DNA from: Acheta domesticus
Taxonomy: Eukaryota; Arthropoda; Insecta; Orthoptera; Gryllidae
Assembly: GCA_031308135.1 (NCBI GenBank)
Contig: JAHLJT010009436.1
Location: 161,422,885 to 161,486,884, forward strand
Direction: 5' to 3'
Length of the DNA: 64,000 nt
Part shown: one piece after another, positions 21,801-34,505 of the stretch
Layout: each line of letters opens with the position of its first letter
Numbering within the stretch: position 1 is the first letter of the stretch
Program-made: the position numbers and the translations under genes
Notes under the pieces: model-generated
What the model was told of the DNA's origin: nothing
The model's input: only the letters and a program-made list of their open reading frames with translations
Database searches by the model: none

Positions 21801-23315
21801 TAGGAAACCGAAAAATTAAGAAAATGACCAAAAAAATGTACTTTTGGCGGTGATAGATGGTAGCTGGCAAGAAAGAGAATGTGGCAATTCCGAATAGCTA
21901 GCGAAGACCCAAGGTAATAGAAAACTAATAACTAAACGGAAAGTCTGTGCCATTCTGTCGCACCACTAGTTTAAACTATGCAAATGGAGTAATATTTTAA
22001 TTGTGAATTCGTTTAACCTGGAAAGAATTGACGTTACACTGTTGAAAACTAATCCTTGATGAGTCTGCATTCTTGGGTCTTGGAGCCATTTTTATGTTCT
22101 TCGCTCCTTGTGGAAGGCACCGAGTCCACTGCTTCGCATCTTAATTGACTATTGTCGACCAACATTTTAAGGGTTGATATAATAAATAAATGAATTAAAA
22201 AATAAAATAAATTTGCTGGAAGCACTATTAATACCTACAGTAAATGTTGCCTAAGTTTCTAATTCACTTAATTACAAGTCAATTTCGAAGAAAGTGCAAC
22301 TGTAAATATTTAGGTAGATTATGTTGATCGTTTTGTATAAGTCTATTCCCTTTTCTCTGTCTCTTGAAGACCATCTTTTATAAATCACTGTTTGAAAGAC
22401 AACATCTGGATAATCTATTCGGGAAATGTGCAGCTTAATGCTATTCTGGCACGCTTGAATTCGTTACATTGTTTTTCCGCCCTGTTTCTGTACCCTAATG
22501 GCTAAACTAGGACACATCGTATATTGATGTAGAATGTCAATCTCTTTAAAGTAATTACAGCCGGTCGCTAATTAGTTTATCACAACATAATGAAAATCTA
22601 GCCGTGTACATCTCGTGTGGGTATTTTATTTCATAATGAGTGCGCCGTTCTGGCAGAGCGACAGGTCAACTAATAAATCTAATTGAACCGCGCGTCCCCA
22701 TCGTGTGCAAGCTCCGCGCCGCGCCGCGTCGGGTCGGCGCATTAGCCCCATGTACTTGATGCCTGTGAAACAGAGGGTGATGAAGAGGTGATTGCGAATT
22801 TCCGCTCCAGCGCGTTGTAGTTCGGGGCAGCATGTGTTAATTTTTTTATATCGCACTCGCTGTGCGCGAGTTCCATGTTGGATCATGGGCGAGAAAACTG
22901 TTTTACACTAGTGCTGGTGTGACGCATTTCTGTTTTAATGTTTCTGGTGTGACCTTGATCTTTTAATCCAGTTTTGTGTATATTTTGTTTTATGCAAGCA
23001 ACCGAGCACAACGATGTTCCTTTTTGTGACCATTCGTCATAGAATTTCCGAGTAGCGAGGGTTCAAAGGTCATGCAGCGACTTGTTTCAGCAGTTGTACA
23101 AAACTGTAAATAAGAAAGCAATGGGTTTTGGAACTCATACATAATTCTAAAGAAAATCAAACAAAAAAATATGTGCTGAATAATTGAAAATTGCTAGCAA
23201 AATAGGGAACTGTAGTGTTATCTTTCCCGTTCTTATTTTTATCCCACTGTCTAATCAACTTCTTATTGATATTCGTTTCGTACGCGTTACATTTATCTAA
23301 ACAATATTATATTTA
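21801..23315. other. AT-rich intergenic DNA, no gene seen
   Basis: An A-rich AATAAATAAATGAATTAAA tract near 22180 could be a LINE or SINE tail, but nothing recognisable precedes it. A small GC patch lies at 22685-22870. Confidence 0.4.
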
Positions 23316-23914
23316 CTAGTGTACCCGTGCGAGAACTGTAATATATATTTTTCTTCAAGACCATCTTATCCTCCGTCACTTGTTGTGTGACCTTTGTCAC
23401 CTTGTAATTGATAACAATATAATACACCCTTGACAATACAAACTATATTTATTTAACTGTATTATCGAGCAAAGAGGTACATCCGTGTAATTCAGTCGCA
23501 TAGAACATCAAGTAATTGATAACTTTACATACAGTTGCAGGCTCTGAACAGGTGGGGTTGAATTGAGAAGCGTCGAACCAGGAAAAATGTAATAGAATGG
23601 TCAAGAAGATCTTATCTTACGATGTGAGGAACGTTTCTTTGAGGTCTTTAGCCTCAAAATTTTAGTTTTTAAGGCTCTAGAACGCTTCGTTTTGGAGGTA
23701 TTTAACGATATAGATTCAAAACGTCTGACGTGCGTTGCAGGTAGCATTTTACATGAATATGTATTTGCGTTTTTTAAACAAATCCTTCATATTTTTAAAG
23801 CCAAAGTGCAATCACGTCTCCGTTAAATTCTCTTTCTTTAGAGACCTCGTTTACAATGATTGGTTGTGTGAGAGCCGCAAAGGTATACTACCGAAATAAT
23901 ATAGGAAACGATAT
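23316..23914 (+). repeat. dispersed repeat family R3, copy b
   Basis: The longest copy of this family in the window. It opens with ACTAGTGTACCCGTGCGAGA and aligns to the reverse complement of 5430-6001. From memory, the opening resembles that of a repeat type common in arthropod genomes; the class is not established here. It is non-coding. Confidence 0.8.
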
Positions 23915-25189
23915 TGTTGTTTTATTTATTATTAAAATAAAAAAAATCTTCCGTCGGCGCGATCCCGGGATCCATTCCGTCACCCAGGATCGCTTATCCT
24001 TCCATCCATCCTCGTGCCCGTATCCCATGGAGACGTCACTAACCAAGAATGTGGTGACCGGTAGCGCTTGCAGGAATCCGGCGAACTAGGGGGATTGATG
24101 GGCAGGGCGAGAGAGGGGATAGTGCATGTCCGACAGAGCACAAATAAAGTGTGTTTATCCACCGTCAGCGTCGCCTACGTCCGCCTACTCCGTCTTTCTT
24201 TTTATTGGCCTCGCGCAGAGCACGAGAAATGGGCGTTATTTTTATCTCCCGCGCGGCGTTCTCCGCTTGAGATTTGCATGACGTGCGAGGGCGTTGCGCT
24301 TTGTTGCCTGCGCGCCCGTAAAGCAACCGGCGCGTTTAAGTCGCCCCGCCAGGTCGCGGCGATTTGCTAGTGTCACGCGGCAGCGCGGGCTATTTTTCTG
24401 TTCTTTTTGAAGGAACACAGTTTATTTGTGTGAGAAGTAACGAGTCATACTTCGTCCTGGGAGTGCATGACGTGATCTGGTGGGAGTTAAAGAGTACGTG
24501 TTCATACACAAACTTTCAGCTATTACACGATTACGACGTGTCGTTAAGGTTTACATGTTATAACCAGGAAGTTATGTTCTACAGAATGCGAAATGTATTC
24601 TTTGTGATATATTGGTGCTGCGGTACCGAAGACGTCGTTGCATAAAATACTTTAGTGCAATAGAATGCAATAGCATGAAATGAAAATTGACAGTCAGAAA
24701 ATGAAAAATATGTAAAAATTGATTGATGAGTTCGTATGACAATAAGGTTGGTGAGTTCGTTCTTCTAGAAATTTATTTTTATTGAAAAAAAATATGCCCA
24801 TATATTTTTCGGCGTGGGAGAAAAATACGATATATAAATTATAAATAGGGAATAAGTTACAGATTTTAGTCTTAAATCAATTGTACACGTACCTAGAATA
24901 ATAAAACGACAAGAAAATGTTTAATAAACTAAAAAAAAGTATCGAGGAGATTCCAAGTATAAAAGCAAACGCAGTGTCTTCACAAGTACAATTGCTACGG
25001 TCGGTTACTATCTTGAGACGTTAACCTATCGATTATTTTTGTTCTTACGATGCTACAATTCAATTCACACATAATTTACACTGAAGAAACGAGCGTGCGA
25101 TCGAAGTACTACCGTTAACCCCGTTTACTGGGCACTTCGTCTGCGTCTTTTCTCTCGGCGCGTATTTGCAGTATCGGCGCTGAAAATTT
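23915..25189. other. intergenic DNA with a GC patch and a TATA-like site
   Basis: A GC-richer patch at 24120-24370 contains ATTTGCAT (octamer-like) and TGACGTGC (CRE-like) close together. A 93-residue frame at 24364-24645 has no recognisable motif. The rest is AT-rich. Confidence 0.4.
24958..24965 (+). promoter_or_regulatory. TATA-box-like site, speculative
   Basis: TATAAAAG is a canonical TATA sequence. CTTCACAA lies about 25 bases downstream as a weak initiator candidate, and AGACG further on fits a DPE. In AT-rich DNA such a match is expected by chance and no transcript is implied. Confidence 0.15.
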
Positions 25190-25450
25190 TCCGTAGTATT
25201 CCGCGCGCAAGGCAAGGCCAGGCCAGGCCAGGCCAGGCGCTGAGGTTCTGCAGCTGTGGTTTTGTTTTCGGAGCCCTGAGCAGCGGTTTCCGTGGGCGCG
25301 CGAGGGAGCCCGGAGGGAGTCGTTTGCGGAACGGCCCGCGCGGCGTCTCCTCCGCCGCAAAGGACGATGGCGCACACTGCGTTTATGACTGCCTTTCGCG
25401 CTACTCGCCCCAACGAACGTGGTCTCTGTTGTGCGAGTGGAGCGCGAACG
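25190..25450. other. CpG-rich islet
   Basis: It contains an AGGCC pentanucleotide run at 25209-25238 and many CG dinucleotides. Overlapping open frames on both strands are discounted. Confidence 0.5.
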
Positions 25451-25989
25451 AAATTTCCGAGATTACATTCCATGCTGCTGTTAGTTTGTTTATTTGTTTG
25501 CGGAATATTGTTATATTATATAGACTTCAGCAAACAAAAGACGAAAAGCTGCTCTTAACAGCCGGCGTCCTTTAAGGATTTAACCATCTTCAGTCCTGTA
25601 AGAACAATTGAAACAAATGATTGTATAGCTGAAGACGGTGTGTGAATAACGTATTCCAAGAAATTGCGTTTCTTTTGATATGACTTTCCCTCGGACGCTT
25701 TTGAGAATCTGAGAGGAAAAAGCGCTTGCGGGACGTTTGCGATTCCGAAAGGTTGCCAGAAACGATGCATAATGCAGAATCTTCATGGCAGCCTTGTCGG
25801 TCGGCACGGGGCGGAGCGGGCTGGATGCGCTGGGCGGGAGAGGTGGCTGGAAGGGCGTCCGGGGCCGCTTGTATTAAATGATTGTGATAAAGAAGTAAAG
25901 GGTCAACACCGGGTAATCAGCTGGTCCGCTTTAACTGTGTTCGTTCCCTTTGGACCTTCCTACGGAATTATTATTCAGTTTGCTGAATG
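25451..25989. other. intergenic DNA, no gene seen
   Basis: Mixed composition with no recognised repeat or exon. GC rises at 25790-25865. Confidence 0.35.
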
Positions 25990-26350
25990 GACGAGAAATC
26001 ACAGAGACGTCGCCGACGTGCGGCCCAGAGGCCGCTGCGCGTCGCTGGCAGCCTCGCTCCAGTTTCGGCCGCCCCGCCCCTGCCCCGAACCCCCCGCCCC
26101 GCGCCCGCTCCGCCCCCGCCCCGTCTCCGCTCCCGCCCCGCCTCCGCCCCGCCAATGCCTCGCCCACGCGCCTTGCGCAACGCCCGCGCCGCTGCCGGAG
26201 GTCGCCCACATCAAGGGGGATTGCCGGGCGCGGAGGAGCGGAAAGGCGACGCGGCCGCCCTCCCACGGTCATCTTCCGCGGCGCCGAATTGGCTTAATTT
26301 CTTGGGAACGCTGGACGCCGCCGCCGCCGCCGCCGCCGCCGGCGACTAGG
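25990..26350. other. CpG-rich islet with CCG repeat
   Basis: CCCCGCCCC and CGCC runs, ending in a (GCC)n triplet tract at about 26318-26341. The 210-residue frame through it (25772-26404) and its opposite-strand counterparts are low complexity. No start context or domain supports coding. Confidence 0.6.
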
Positions 26351-27789
26351 CCCAAGCCCTATCGTTGGTCTAGCCGCATAGAAGAACTGCTCGCAGCTTT
26401 GTAGTAAGACTGCCACCAACTTCCCTCAGACTACCATTTGTATTCCGGTGCATGCCTTATGGAATTTGTGCCGTTAGAAGCGTGTTGGAAGAAGGGTTTA
26501 TCCCATTTCCTCTCGATTTAATTGCACTATTGTTTCTTTATCATATCATTCACCCTCGTCCTTTCCATTAAAATGGTTCATCCGTCAATGCGTTGCCTTA
26601 AGTTACTCGAATCAAAATACAGGAATTGTCCTGTAGAATAATGTAATGAGTTTATTTTTTGTGAATAACGTGTGTAAATAAATTAATAAGGGCCTGGGCG
26701 CAGTCGGAGGGAGAATTAAGATGCTTAATGAAGTGTACCTGAGATCCTACAGGGAGGGATTTCGTTGAACACGCCGAGCGCTGAGTCTAGTAGGCCACGA
26801 GTAGTGGGCCATTGGCGTTGTAAGAAATGTAACATCACTACGCTCCGGGACAGAAGGCAGGACTGAGATTTATTGAGATGTATGAAGACTGTGCGAGAGG
26901 GAGTTCTCCTCAGGACGCAAGACGTTCCATCTTTCTACCGAAGATATCTTCTCTTATTAGTATAGTTTTTTTTAAGTGAAATAAGATTGCGTACTTTAGG
27001 CGAATGACACAGTCATTCGTCGGGAAGCACAAACAGTCGCTCCCAGACGAAAACATCTGCAAGAGTTAACATAATATCGCCTGGTGAGCAATCAGCTGAT
27101 AGTTGCTGACTAATGGGTCGGATAAAGGGAAATTGAAGTCCTTTACGTGGCCTTTTCCTGCTCTAACACCTGCTAATGGACGTCGTCCTTGACAAAAGTT
27201 TCTCTCGAGTAATTCTTATTCTCGGCTATGCTGTCGTTATGCCCTAGAAAAGTTTCATCCATTTCTCTGCTTCAGTCGCTGTGGCCATGCGCCTGAAACT
27301 GCAGACCTTTACCACTAGCGGGCGGTACTTGAAGTTTCTGAAAGACGTGCCCTCGCGAAGGCAGTAGTCATTTCCATGAACGTACGTGAGCAAAGCGGAC
27401 GAGAGGCTAAGTTGCCTGGTTGATTTTTGGAGTCAGGAATTTTTGGATTTCAGCGCCTGCTCAGCTTCGTACCATAGTGCATTTGAAAAAATTTTGCCGC
27501 GCGGGCTACTCCTTAGGATTCTCAAAAGTAATCCGTAATTTGGGAGCAGGTGAAGTGTATCTGTGAAAGCATTCAGAACGTGTCGAAAACCTATCTGAAT
27601 ATATTTGTTACAGTTAAATTATACTTAAAAACGTCGAATATATTTTAATGATGTTTAAAATTCATCTCAGAAATCGTGCGTAGTACGAGTATAACACCAG
27701 CAACAGTTTGACTCATTGTCAAATACTCATGTCATTTTTGTTTTTGTTTTTACGAGTTATCATAGTAAACGCGAACAATACTATTTAAT
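26351..27789. other. intergenic DNA, no gene seen
   Basis: No repeat family recognised. A tiny perfect hairpin (CGAATGAC / GTCATTCG, 27001-27019) is noted only for completeness. Confidence 0.4.
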
Positions 27790-27964
27790 GAGATCTTGGC
27801 TGTCCGGGTGTCGTGGCGTATGTGGCTGTGTAACCGACGTTTCGACCATGTTTTCGTGGTCTTCGCAGGGCTGGTCTGCTGTGAGCGAGGAAGACCACGA
27901 AAAGGTGGTCGAAACGGCGGCTACACAGCCTTCTATGTGGCGTCACGCGCACAGCCAAGATCTC
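27790..27964. mobile_element. foldback element with hammerhead-like arms
   Basis: GAGATCTTGGCTGT at 27790-27803 is mirrored by ACAGCCAAGATCTC at 27951-27964, and most of the 175-bp unit folds on itself. Each arm contains, 5'-3' on its own strand, a GACCA-stem with an A-rich loop followed by GGTCGAAAC and then GTC (- strand) or GGC (+ strand). That matches helix II, the GAAAC core and the cleavage-site position of a hammerhead ribozyme. The CUGAUGA core is broken: CTGCGAAG on the - strand and CTGCTGTGAG on the + strand. Hammerheads of this minimal form are known in Penelope-like retroelements. Confidence 0.75.
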
Positions 27965-28382
27965 AACTCTGCCGCGGAATCCTACGACTTCAATAATATT
28001 GAATATTGAGCATTCCATTAATGAAGAATAAGAAGCAATCCTGCCAATTTTATTATTTTTTACTACATTTAATATAAATATCCAACTTGGTTTCGGTTGT
28101 AGTAGAAGAATGCGAATTGAAATCCCCTTAGATATCCGAAAAAAGAATGGTAGACCGCGGGTAATGTTGATTAAGGACGGAGAGAAAAAGCTATAGCAAA
28201 TGTAATTGTGATTCAGTTTTTACGCTGTTACTGAAGTGTGGAAGGAACCTTAGGATCATGATCTCTTACGATGTCGAGCTGAAATTGTACATTTCCGAAA
28301 CCGTTGCTGGAGATAGGTAAACGCCAACCCTGTCGGACGCAGCAGGCGGTGCAGGCGTGCGGATGCTAGCGCGAGGCGGGGC
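27965..28382. other. AT-rich intergenic DNA, no gene seen
   Basis: Nothing recognised between the foldback and SINE-1 copy E. Confidence 0.4.
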
Positions 28383-28938
28383 GATTGATTGATTCGTGTT
28401 TCCGGGCGCGACAACTACTTAGGTCATTATACCCGTAAGTGTAGTGCGTGTTTTCTCGGGAGGTGGCGATGATATTTCCCCCGCCGAATGGCGAGATCTA
28501 GCTCCGACCTACCGTCGACTAGCGGGGTTTTCCCCTCAACCAGGTATCTCCCACCAGCGGGGCACCGCCCCAGCCGGGACAAGCTGTAAGCTCCCGACCG
28601 GTCTCCCGGCATGTGGGATAGTGTAGAGCTGTTAGTGTAAGTGTGTGTGTAAGAGGAGAGGATAGGACAAGGAAGAGGAAGGAAAGATCGCGCGCGGTCC
28701 GTGGCCCGTTTGTTAGGGGGCTGCTCCTGCATTCGCCTGGTGTTGATCAGAGAAACCACGGAAATCTACCGATCAGAGCAGCCGTCCCCTAGAATTCTCC
28801 TCCAGACAGCGACTGAATTCGACCTAGCTGACAAGCCAGTATCGAAAATCCTGCCGCCGTGGGGAGTGGAGTCCTAGGACCTCCCGGTCAGAGGGACTGC
28901 AGTGACAGCAGGTTGATGCACTGAGCCATCTCTCCCGG
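28383..28938 (-). mobile_element. SINE-1 copy E, full length
   Basis: One of the two best preserved copies (556 bp). On the - strand it begins CCGGGAGAGATGGCTCAGTG (A box) and ends in AATCAATCAATC, the family tail. CTAGCGCGAGGCG (28366-28378) and CTAGGCGAGGCG (28945-28956) near the two ends may be an imperfect target duplication. The GT tract is still short here (GTGTGTGTGT). Confidence 0.93.
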
Positions 28939-29215
28939 TCGAGCCTAGGCGAGGCGCGGCCAGGTACAGTTCCGCGGACGGCGGTGCGGTGCGGCGCGGA
29001 ACCCGTTGCAGCCCTGCAGCGGGCGGGCGGTCTCCGCGAAGCGCGGACGCGCGAGCTGCCCCGTCAGCGGTCGCAGCCCCGCGCCCCCGCCCCCCCGCCC
29101 CCGCCGCCGCACCGGTAGCGTTCTGCAGGGCTGCCCTCGCCTCCCGCCGCGGCGGCGCTAACGGGACGGCGTCTGGACCGAGTTGGCGCTCGTAATGAAT
29201 TGATGTGTGCACTGC
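28939..29215. other. CpG-rich islet
   Basis: A dense run of CG and CCGCC motifs directly beside SINE-1 copy E. Open frames of 68-125 residues on both strands are composition effects. Confidence 0.55.
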
Positions 29216-30510
29216 GCCGCTCTCGGCGAACCAACACTGCTGCACGGCCATCTCCTGAGGAACCGACTTTTAGCACTTTCTGGGAGCAGTTGAATTTGTG
29301 GTGACTGAGCAGGCGTTATTTACTCCCGAAACCTTTCTGAGATAATGAATTGATGTGTACCGGGCGCCTGGGCTTCTAAATCAACAAACTAAACAATTAT
29401 CAGAGATTGAGTCTTGTTCGCTGCTAGTACGAAATAGAACTGTCTGACGGACCAAACAGGATGGAGATGCTTACACCGCTGAGGTTATTTATTATTACTA
29501 GTACCGTGAGTCTGTTTTGGAATCCAACGGGTACGTTTCATCTCTTCGCAGTTATTCTTAGTCACGTTCAGTTCGTAACGGGCCAAGCTGGAGCTCCTGC
29601 TTTCTGTCTTTTGTCGCCAACTTTGCGATATTTAATTTAGATTACAGGTAACATTGTTCCAGAGTGAAAAATCCGCAACATAGCCATTTCATTATATTAA
29701 CGGCCAACCGACCAACATATCTGGAATGCTGTGGTGTAATAAATTTCAACGAGTATATTAACTCGTTGGTGATTTATAAATTACCTGTGATTGTAGTTAT
29801 AACTACTGAATTATTTTTGTTCACCATTATGTTAGTGATAGAACATTGTAATACATGCCTATTCCTAAGGTAATGCCAAAATCATCATGTCAAAATCATG
29901 CCAAAATCTATGAAGGGATGCGTCCTTTATTGAATTTTCGGTGAGAGAATCGTACGTCAGTTGTGAAACCAACATTAATTACAACCAGTTCTCAAATACA
30001 AGTATAAATCGGGTGCATTCTGAGCATTTATTACTTATTTTGTTAAAAGTAAGATTCAGTGAATTTCCTGAAACCTCTACCGTGGAGATGAGTGATTGAT
30101 CCCTCCGTGGAAAACAACCGTATATTGTAAACAGTACGTTAACATTTTACAAGCAATGCTTGAAATATTTTAATTCGTAAGTTAAATTCGCGAATTTTTT
30201 GTGAATTTTATTTCAAAAAGGTAAACGTGAATTACTCATTGTGTTCAGTAGTTGGTGTTTTGTAATGCTTTCGGGAATTTCTTCATGCAGACCTACACAG
30301 AAAGCGAGTAAGAGCAGTGTATAGTGTCTATAAAGTTCTTTCAAGATGTAATTCCACTAATGTCGCCCCGAACTTGGTTTCCAGCATGCAGTGAAAATCG
30401 TTTTCCGTCGGCGATATACGTATACCTTCTTTTTTTTTCTTCCACAGCTGGTTAGAGAGTTCCCAGCAGCGGAAGATTGGAGGATATTTTCCTCGCATGG
30501 GGTAATTTTT
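29216..30510. other. AT-rich intergenic DNA, no gene seen
   Basis: AATGAATTGATGTGT occurs at 29194 and again at 29346, a direct repeat of unknown origin about 150 bases apart. Nothing else is recognised. Confidence 0.4.
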
Positions 30511-30720
30511 CTCGAGCGAGGGCGGTGGGGTGGGGGTGACGGCTGGTCGTTCCCGCGTGGCCTCATGAAAGCCCGGCCAGCGGCGATATTCCGGGGAAAT
30601 TATATCGCGGCGGTGGTGACGGCGGCGGTGGCGCTGGGGTCACGGGTCACTGGGTGGGCGGGGCGGGGGGCAGGGCGGGGTGGAGCTCCTGCCTGCTGCG
30701 AAGGGGATTTACCAGCGGTC
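30511..30720. other. G-rich islet
   Basis: GGGCGGGGCGGGG-type sequence around 30655-30680 and GGCGGTGG repeats. Short of CpG compared with other islets. No gene is called. Confidence 0.45.
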
Positions 30721-31380
30721 GTTGCAGAAGTCGAGAACATTTTCTCCTCATGCGACCACTCTTCTCGACCTCTACGAAAGAACAGAAAAAAGAAACGGAC
30801 AAAGGGTATGTGGTGAAGGGAACATTTGATGAAAACATGTGGAGATAATGAAGTTCTAGGTTTATGGAGAAATTACCCAGTTTCCAATTAATGTTCGCAC
30901 TAAAATACGTTGTATTATAATTACTAGTGGATATTTACTTCTTTTTCAATGTGATGGTGTTAAATGAAATGGATTCTTGAAGGGTTGATCGGTAGATGCA
31001 GTTCGAGCACCACCTTAAGAAAAGAGAAATATTGGTTGTTGTTTGTGCATTTTCTCTAGTAGTAACAACTATATAAGAGTTTTCATACATCTAAATATAC
31101 AAGCAAATATAGGATATACCGTTCCTTTGAAGCAAAAATGTTTCGTCAATTTCTTGATGCTCTCCTTTATTTTGTTTATTGACGTGAATTTTATAATACG
31201 AAATTCATTCTGCCGTCAGATCTGGGCTATATCACGATACCGAATAAATTTTATTATTCAAGTCATTGAACGTTCGATATTATACTACAGTGAATGCTTG
31301 TGTTCCCGTACGAGCTTAAATATTCCAATTTTACTGAACACCATTTTTCATTTTTAAATAATGGTTGTAAGTTTTCCGAA
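30721..31380. other. AT-rich intergenic DNA, no gene seen
   Basis: An open frame at 31043-31357 is AT-rich, hydrophobic and without motif. It is not accepted as a gene. Confidence 0.4.
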
Positions 31381-31950
31381 GTGTTTTCCCGTCGCGCTCT
31401 TTCTGCGCGTGCCGGGCTGGCAGCTGGGCCGCGCCGAGGGGCGTGGCCCAGGCGCGTCTGCGGAGGGCGGTGGGTGGTGGGCGTCGTAAAACGCTCGTTG
31501 CCGCCCACGCGGGCGCCCCGCTCGCACCGCCGCCCCCCCTCCCCCCACTGGGACTTCCTCCACCTCCACCGCTGCTACCTCCAATATTTCCACCGCCACC
31601 TCTTCCACCACCACTTTTTCTTCTTCTACGTCTTCCACCACCACTACAGCCTGTTCCACCCTCACTACTACCTTTTCCTACCATCACATTAGCCTGTTAC
31701 ACCGCTATTACTCCCTCTTCAACCAACTTTTCCGCCATGGAACACCCTCACCGTTTCCATCGTCCCCGTCCACTGGCGCCGCTGCTGTCCTCCGCACGTC
31801 CTCCATCCCCACCCTAGGCCCAACATCCATCCCCAGGCCAGGCCCCACCCCAGGCCCCCCTGCCGCTTTACGACCTGCCCGCACGTGTGGTGGGCGGCGC
31901 GGTCGACGCTGCCAATTTCGGGTTCCTTCTGGTGGATGTGGAGTTCTCTT
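31381..31950. other. CpG islet passing into a CCA/TTC-rich pyrimidine tract
   Basis: CpG-rich at 31390-31520, then CCACCTCCACC and TTCTTCTTC-type triplet sequence to about 31720, then CCAGGCC repeats at 31825-31860. The triplet tract gives long artefactual frames on both strands (His/Tyr/Pro on +, Gly/Val/Glu on -). Confidence 0.5.
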
Positions 31951-33236
31951 GCTTACATATTGAAAAGACTCGCTGCACATCTCTAACGACCTGATTGGAC
32001 ATCCGCGCAAACAGGCTCAGCGTTCCGAAAATCCTGTAAACACGCACAATCTTCGTTGAAATCTATTTTTAATATGCCTTCACACAATATTACGCTTATT
32101 TTTTGAATTGTTTGCATTTTCAAAGTGAATTCGTGACATATTTGTATTTCAGAAACATTTGCCAAAATGAAGTACCTCTAAATAGGCAAAAGATCGTCAA
32201 TTACTGTGCTAACGACACAATGATACTGTGCGAATCGTGAACTGAAGGATAATTTTTGTGGCTTGGACGAATGTAGTCGTTGGAATGCAAGATCAATTAT
32301 TTTTTGTGCCGTGGGCGCGAATATTTTTCGCCGACGGAAAAAAACGTCAAAAAGTTGCGAAATGAAAATGTGAGGCTGTCATGTCAAAAGTTGGTTTTCC
32401 CGAGCTGCATACAAATGACGACGTTCGCGTGAATATTTACCACCCAACCCGTGTTTTGACGAGAATAACAAACGCTGAACCCAAGCGAAAACTCGAGCAA
32501 ATTACTTGTGGGGCGCGTACTGTCCTGTACACTTTATGCTTTCAATGCTTTTCTCTCATCGAGGCAGTTGTGACAAATTATTACCGCTATGTCATTGATT
32601 GCCAGAATGTTACTAATTTGAGAAACGTGTTTAGCAGATTTCAAAAACTTGAGGCTACTAATGTTATCGACAGAGAAGCGTTTTGTAATTACAGGTCATC
32701 CTCAATGTGATCTTTATTTGCAGTGATTATAATAATCAATAACATGTAATTTTCAGTTACCAATCTTCACTTATTTCAGCTAATGCAGTAGATAAATTGT
32801 TTATTTTTTAAATATATATTTATTACTGTAATAACGTTTCTGAATTAACCCACACCAAAGAAAATTACTGTTTTGATTATTTTCGGAACACCTACGTTAC
32901 CTTGATAAAGAATTATAGAAGCCAGCTGCTCTAATCGGTCACTTTCATAGTTAACGTTGTTCAGTTTCACTTATAGTAATAAGTAATACTTTAAACATCG
33001 AGCAACGGATCGCCTAGGGTCTTTCCTTCCCAAGCTTCTGTCAACTGCAATCCTTAGGGTGGTACTTTGGGATAAGCCCCCATCCGCGTACGACACGTGG
33101 GCCGCACGTCACCGTGATCCGGAAGTGGTGCAGCGTGTGTGTGTATGTCAGGTCAGAGCCCGACTTGAGATGTATCACTGGAGAAAGTGCAAGAAGTCGC
33201 TTCTTAGCAAAGACATCGTAATTTACAGAGAAACCT
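31951..33236. other. AT-rich intergenic DNA, no gene seen
   Basis: The frame at 32381-32710 (109 residues) is unusually long for AT-rich DNA but shows no recognisable domain. Confidence 0.35.
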
Positions 33237-33390
33237 GGATAAGGCGGAAACGCGCCTTCGCCGGAAAAAAATCTCAGAACGGACCGTTTTACAAGGCAAA
33301 GAACACTGGATAAGTCGGAAACCTGCCAGACGCGGAGACGGAAAGGAAATTTTAGTACGTCGGTGTGAAAAAATCGGGATAAGGCGGAAA
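33237..33390. repeat. three GGATAAGKCGGAAA motifs at ~70-bp spacing
   Basis: GGATAAGGCGGAAA is found at 33237-33250 and 33377-33390, and GGATAAGTCGGAAA at 33308-33321. The regular spacing suggests a decayed tandem unit or transposon subterminal repeats. Confidence 0.7.
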
Positions 33391-34475
33391 ACAAATACTG
33401 TTTTAAAATTAAACATTGACTTGTGTGGCGACATCATACCACGAGGCATTGATCAGTGCTCGTCCATTTCTCAGCTACCCACATCCAAAATTCACGTACC
33501 CACGTTACTCTTGCGAAAGCCATATTTGTAGCACATTCTACAAGCCCTTGTGAAGGAAGACGCGAGGAGTGAGCCTTCCACGGTTATTGTACTGCGTGCT
33601 CTGGGTTCAGTGGTTCTAAACGTTTACTGTTGTTCGATGAGGAAAAAAAGTTTCACTAGTGGAGTCTGCATCGTTCACTATCGATGAGTATCGTATTTGA
33701 ATGAACACACCTGGAATCAGTAGTATGCCTGCTACATCGATTCAAGTTCAAGCCTACACCCTAAGTCTCCGTTAGATTAGTTAGATTAGTTAGACTAGTT
33801 CGTTAAGATTAGTTTTTAATATTTACTTGAACCATAGGTTCTCGTACTATCTCATCACCTGAATTGTCTTTGGGTACCACTCGTGGTACTTGTACCACCA
33901 TGTGGGAACTGTTGTAAGGAATTCTAAAAAAGGCCTGGAACGATCGTTCCCTCGTCATGGCGTCGAACACGTGTTGTTCCTTGCCCTTCCGCCATCTTCG
34001 TGAGACCTCGTCGGGAGACTGCCGCTGCCGCTCCGCTGCCTGATTTACGGTGCAATAAAAGATCCCGTGGTCTTCGTGCCCGGGCTGCCACCTTTACGCC
34101 CCGCGACACGTTTGCGGTTCCACGTTAACGCTGATATGCGCCTTAAATCATGCGACCGTTGGTTCTGTTTTTGTGGCCCTTGCGACCGCTGCTCGATATT
34201 GTCTTGTTTGGTCAGGAATTGCGAGAAGTTGGGATAGTGAAACAGCTTGAAATGCGCAGAAGAAAAAAAAGTGAGTTGGTTTATGGTCGTACAAAGTTCG
34301 TTCAAATTGTATTAGTCGCTTTCAATCGAGAAACTGCTTTCATGTTTTTACCATTATAATCAGATCTTCCACGCAGTATCAAGCATTTGGCTTTACGTTT
34401 TTGGTGCCAGTTTCTGTTTCGTGTTCAATTCGGCTCATCAGCTTCGAAAGTGCACGAAAGCAGTTGTTTTTATTA
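33391..34475. other. intergenic DNA, no gene seen
   Basis: A short tandem TTAGATTAG run is at about 33773-33800. TTCCGCCATCTTCG near 33988 contains a YY1-like core. No gene is supported. Confidence 0.4.
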
Positions 34476-34505
34476 CTATTATTATTATTATTATTATTAT
34501 TATTT
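34476..34505. repeat. (ATT)n microsatellite, SINE-3 tail
   Basis: About nine ATT units forming the 3' tail of the - strand SINE. Confidence 0.93.

Noticed and set aside
25772..26404. 210-residue + frame
   Set aside because: It is held open by CG-rich repeats and ends in Pro runs, with no motif.
27001..27019. 8-bp hairpin CGAATGAC/GTCATTCG
   Set aside because: Too short to be notable in 64 kb.
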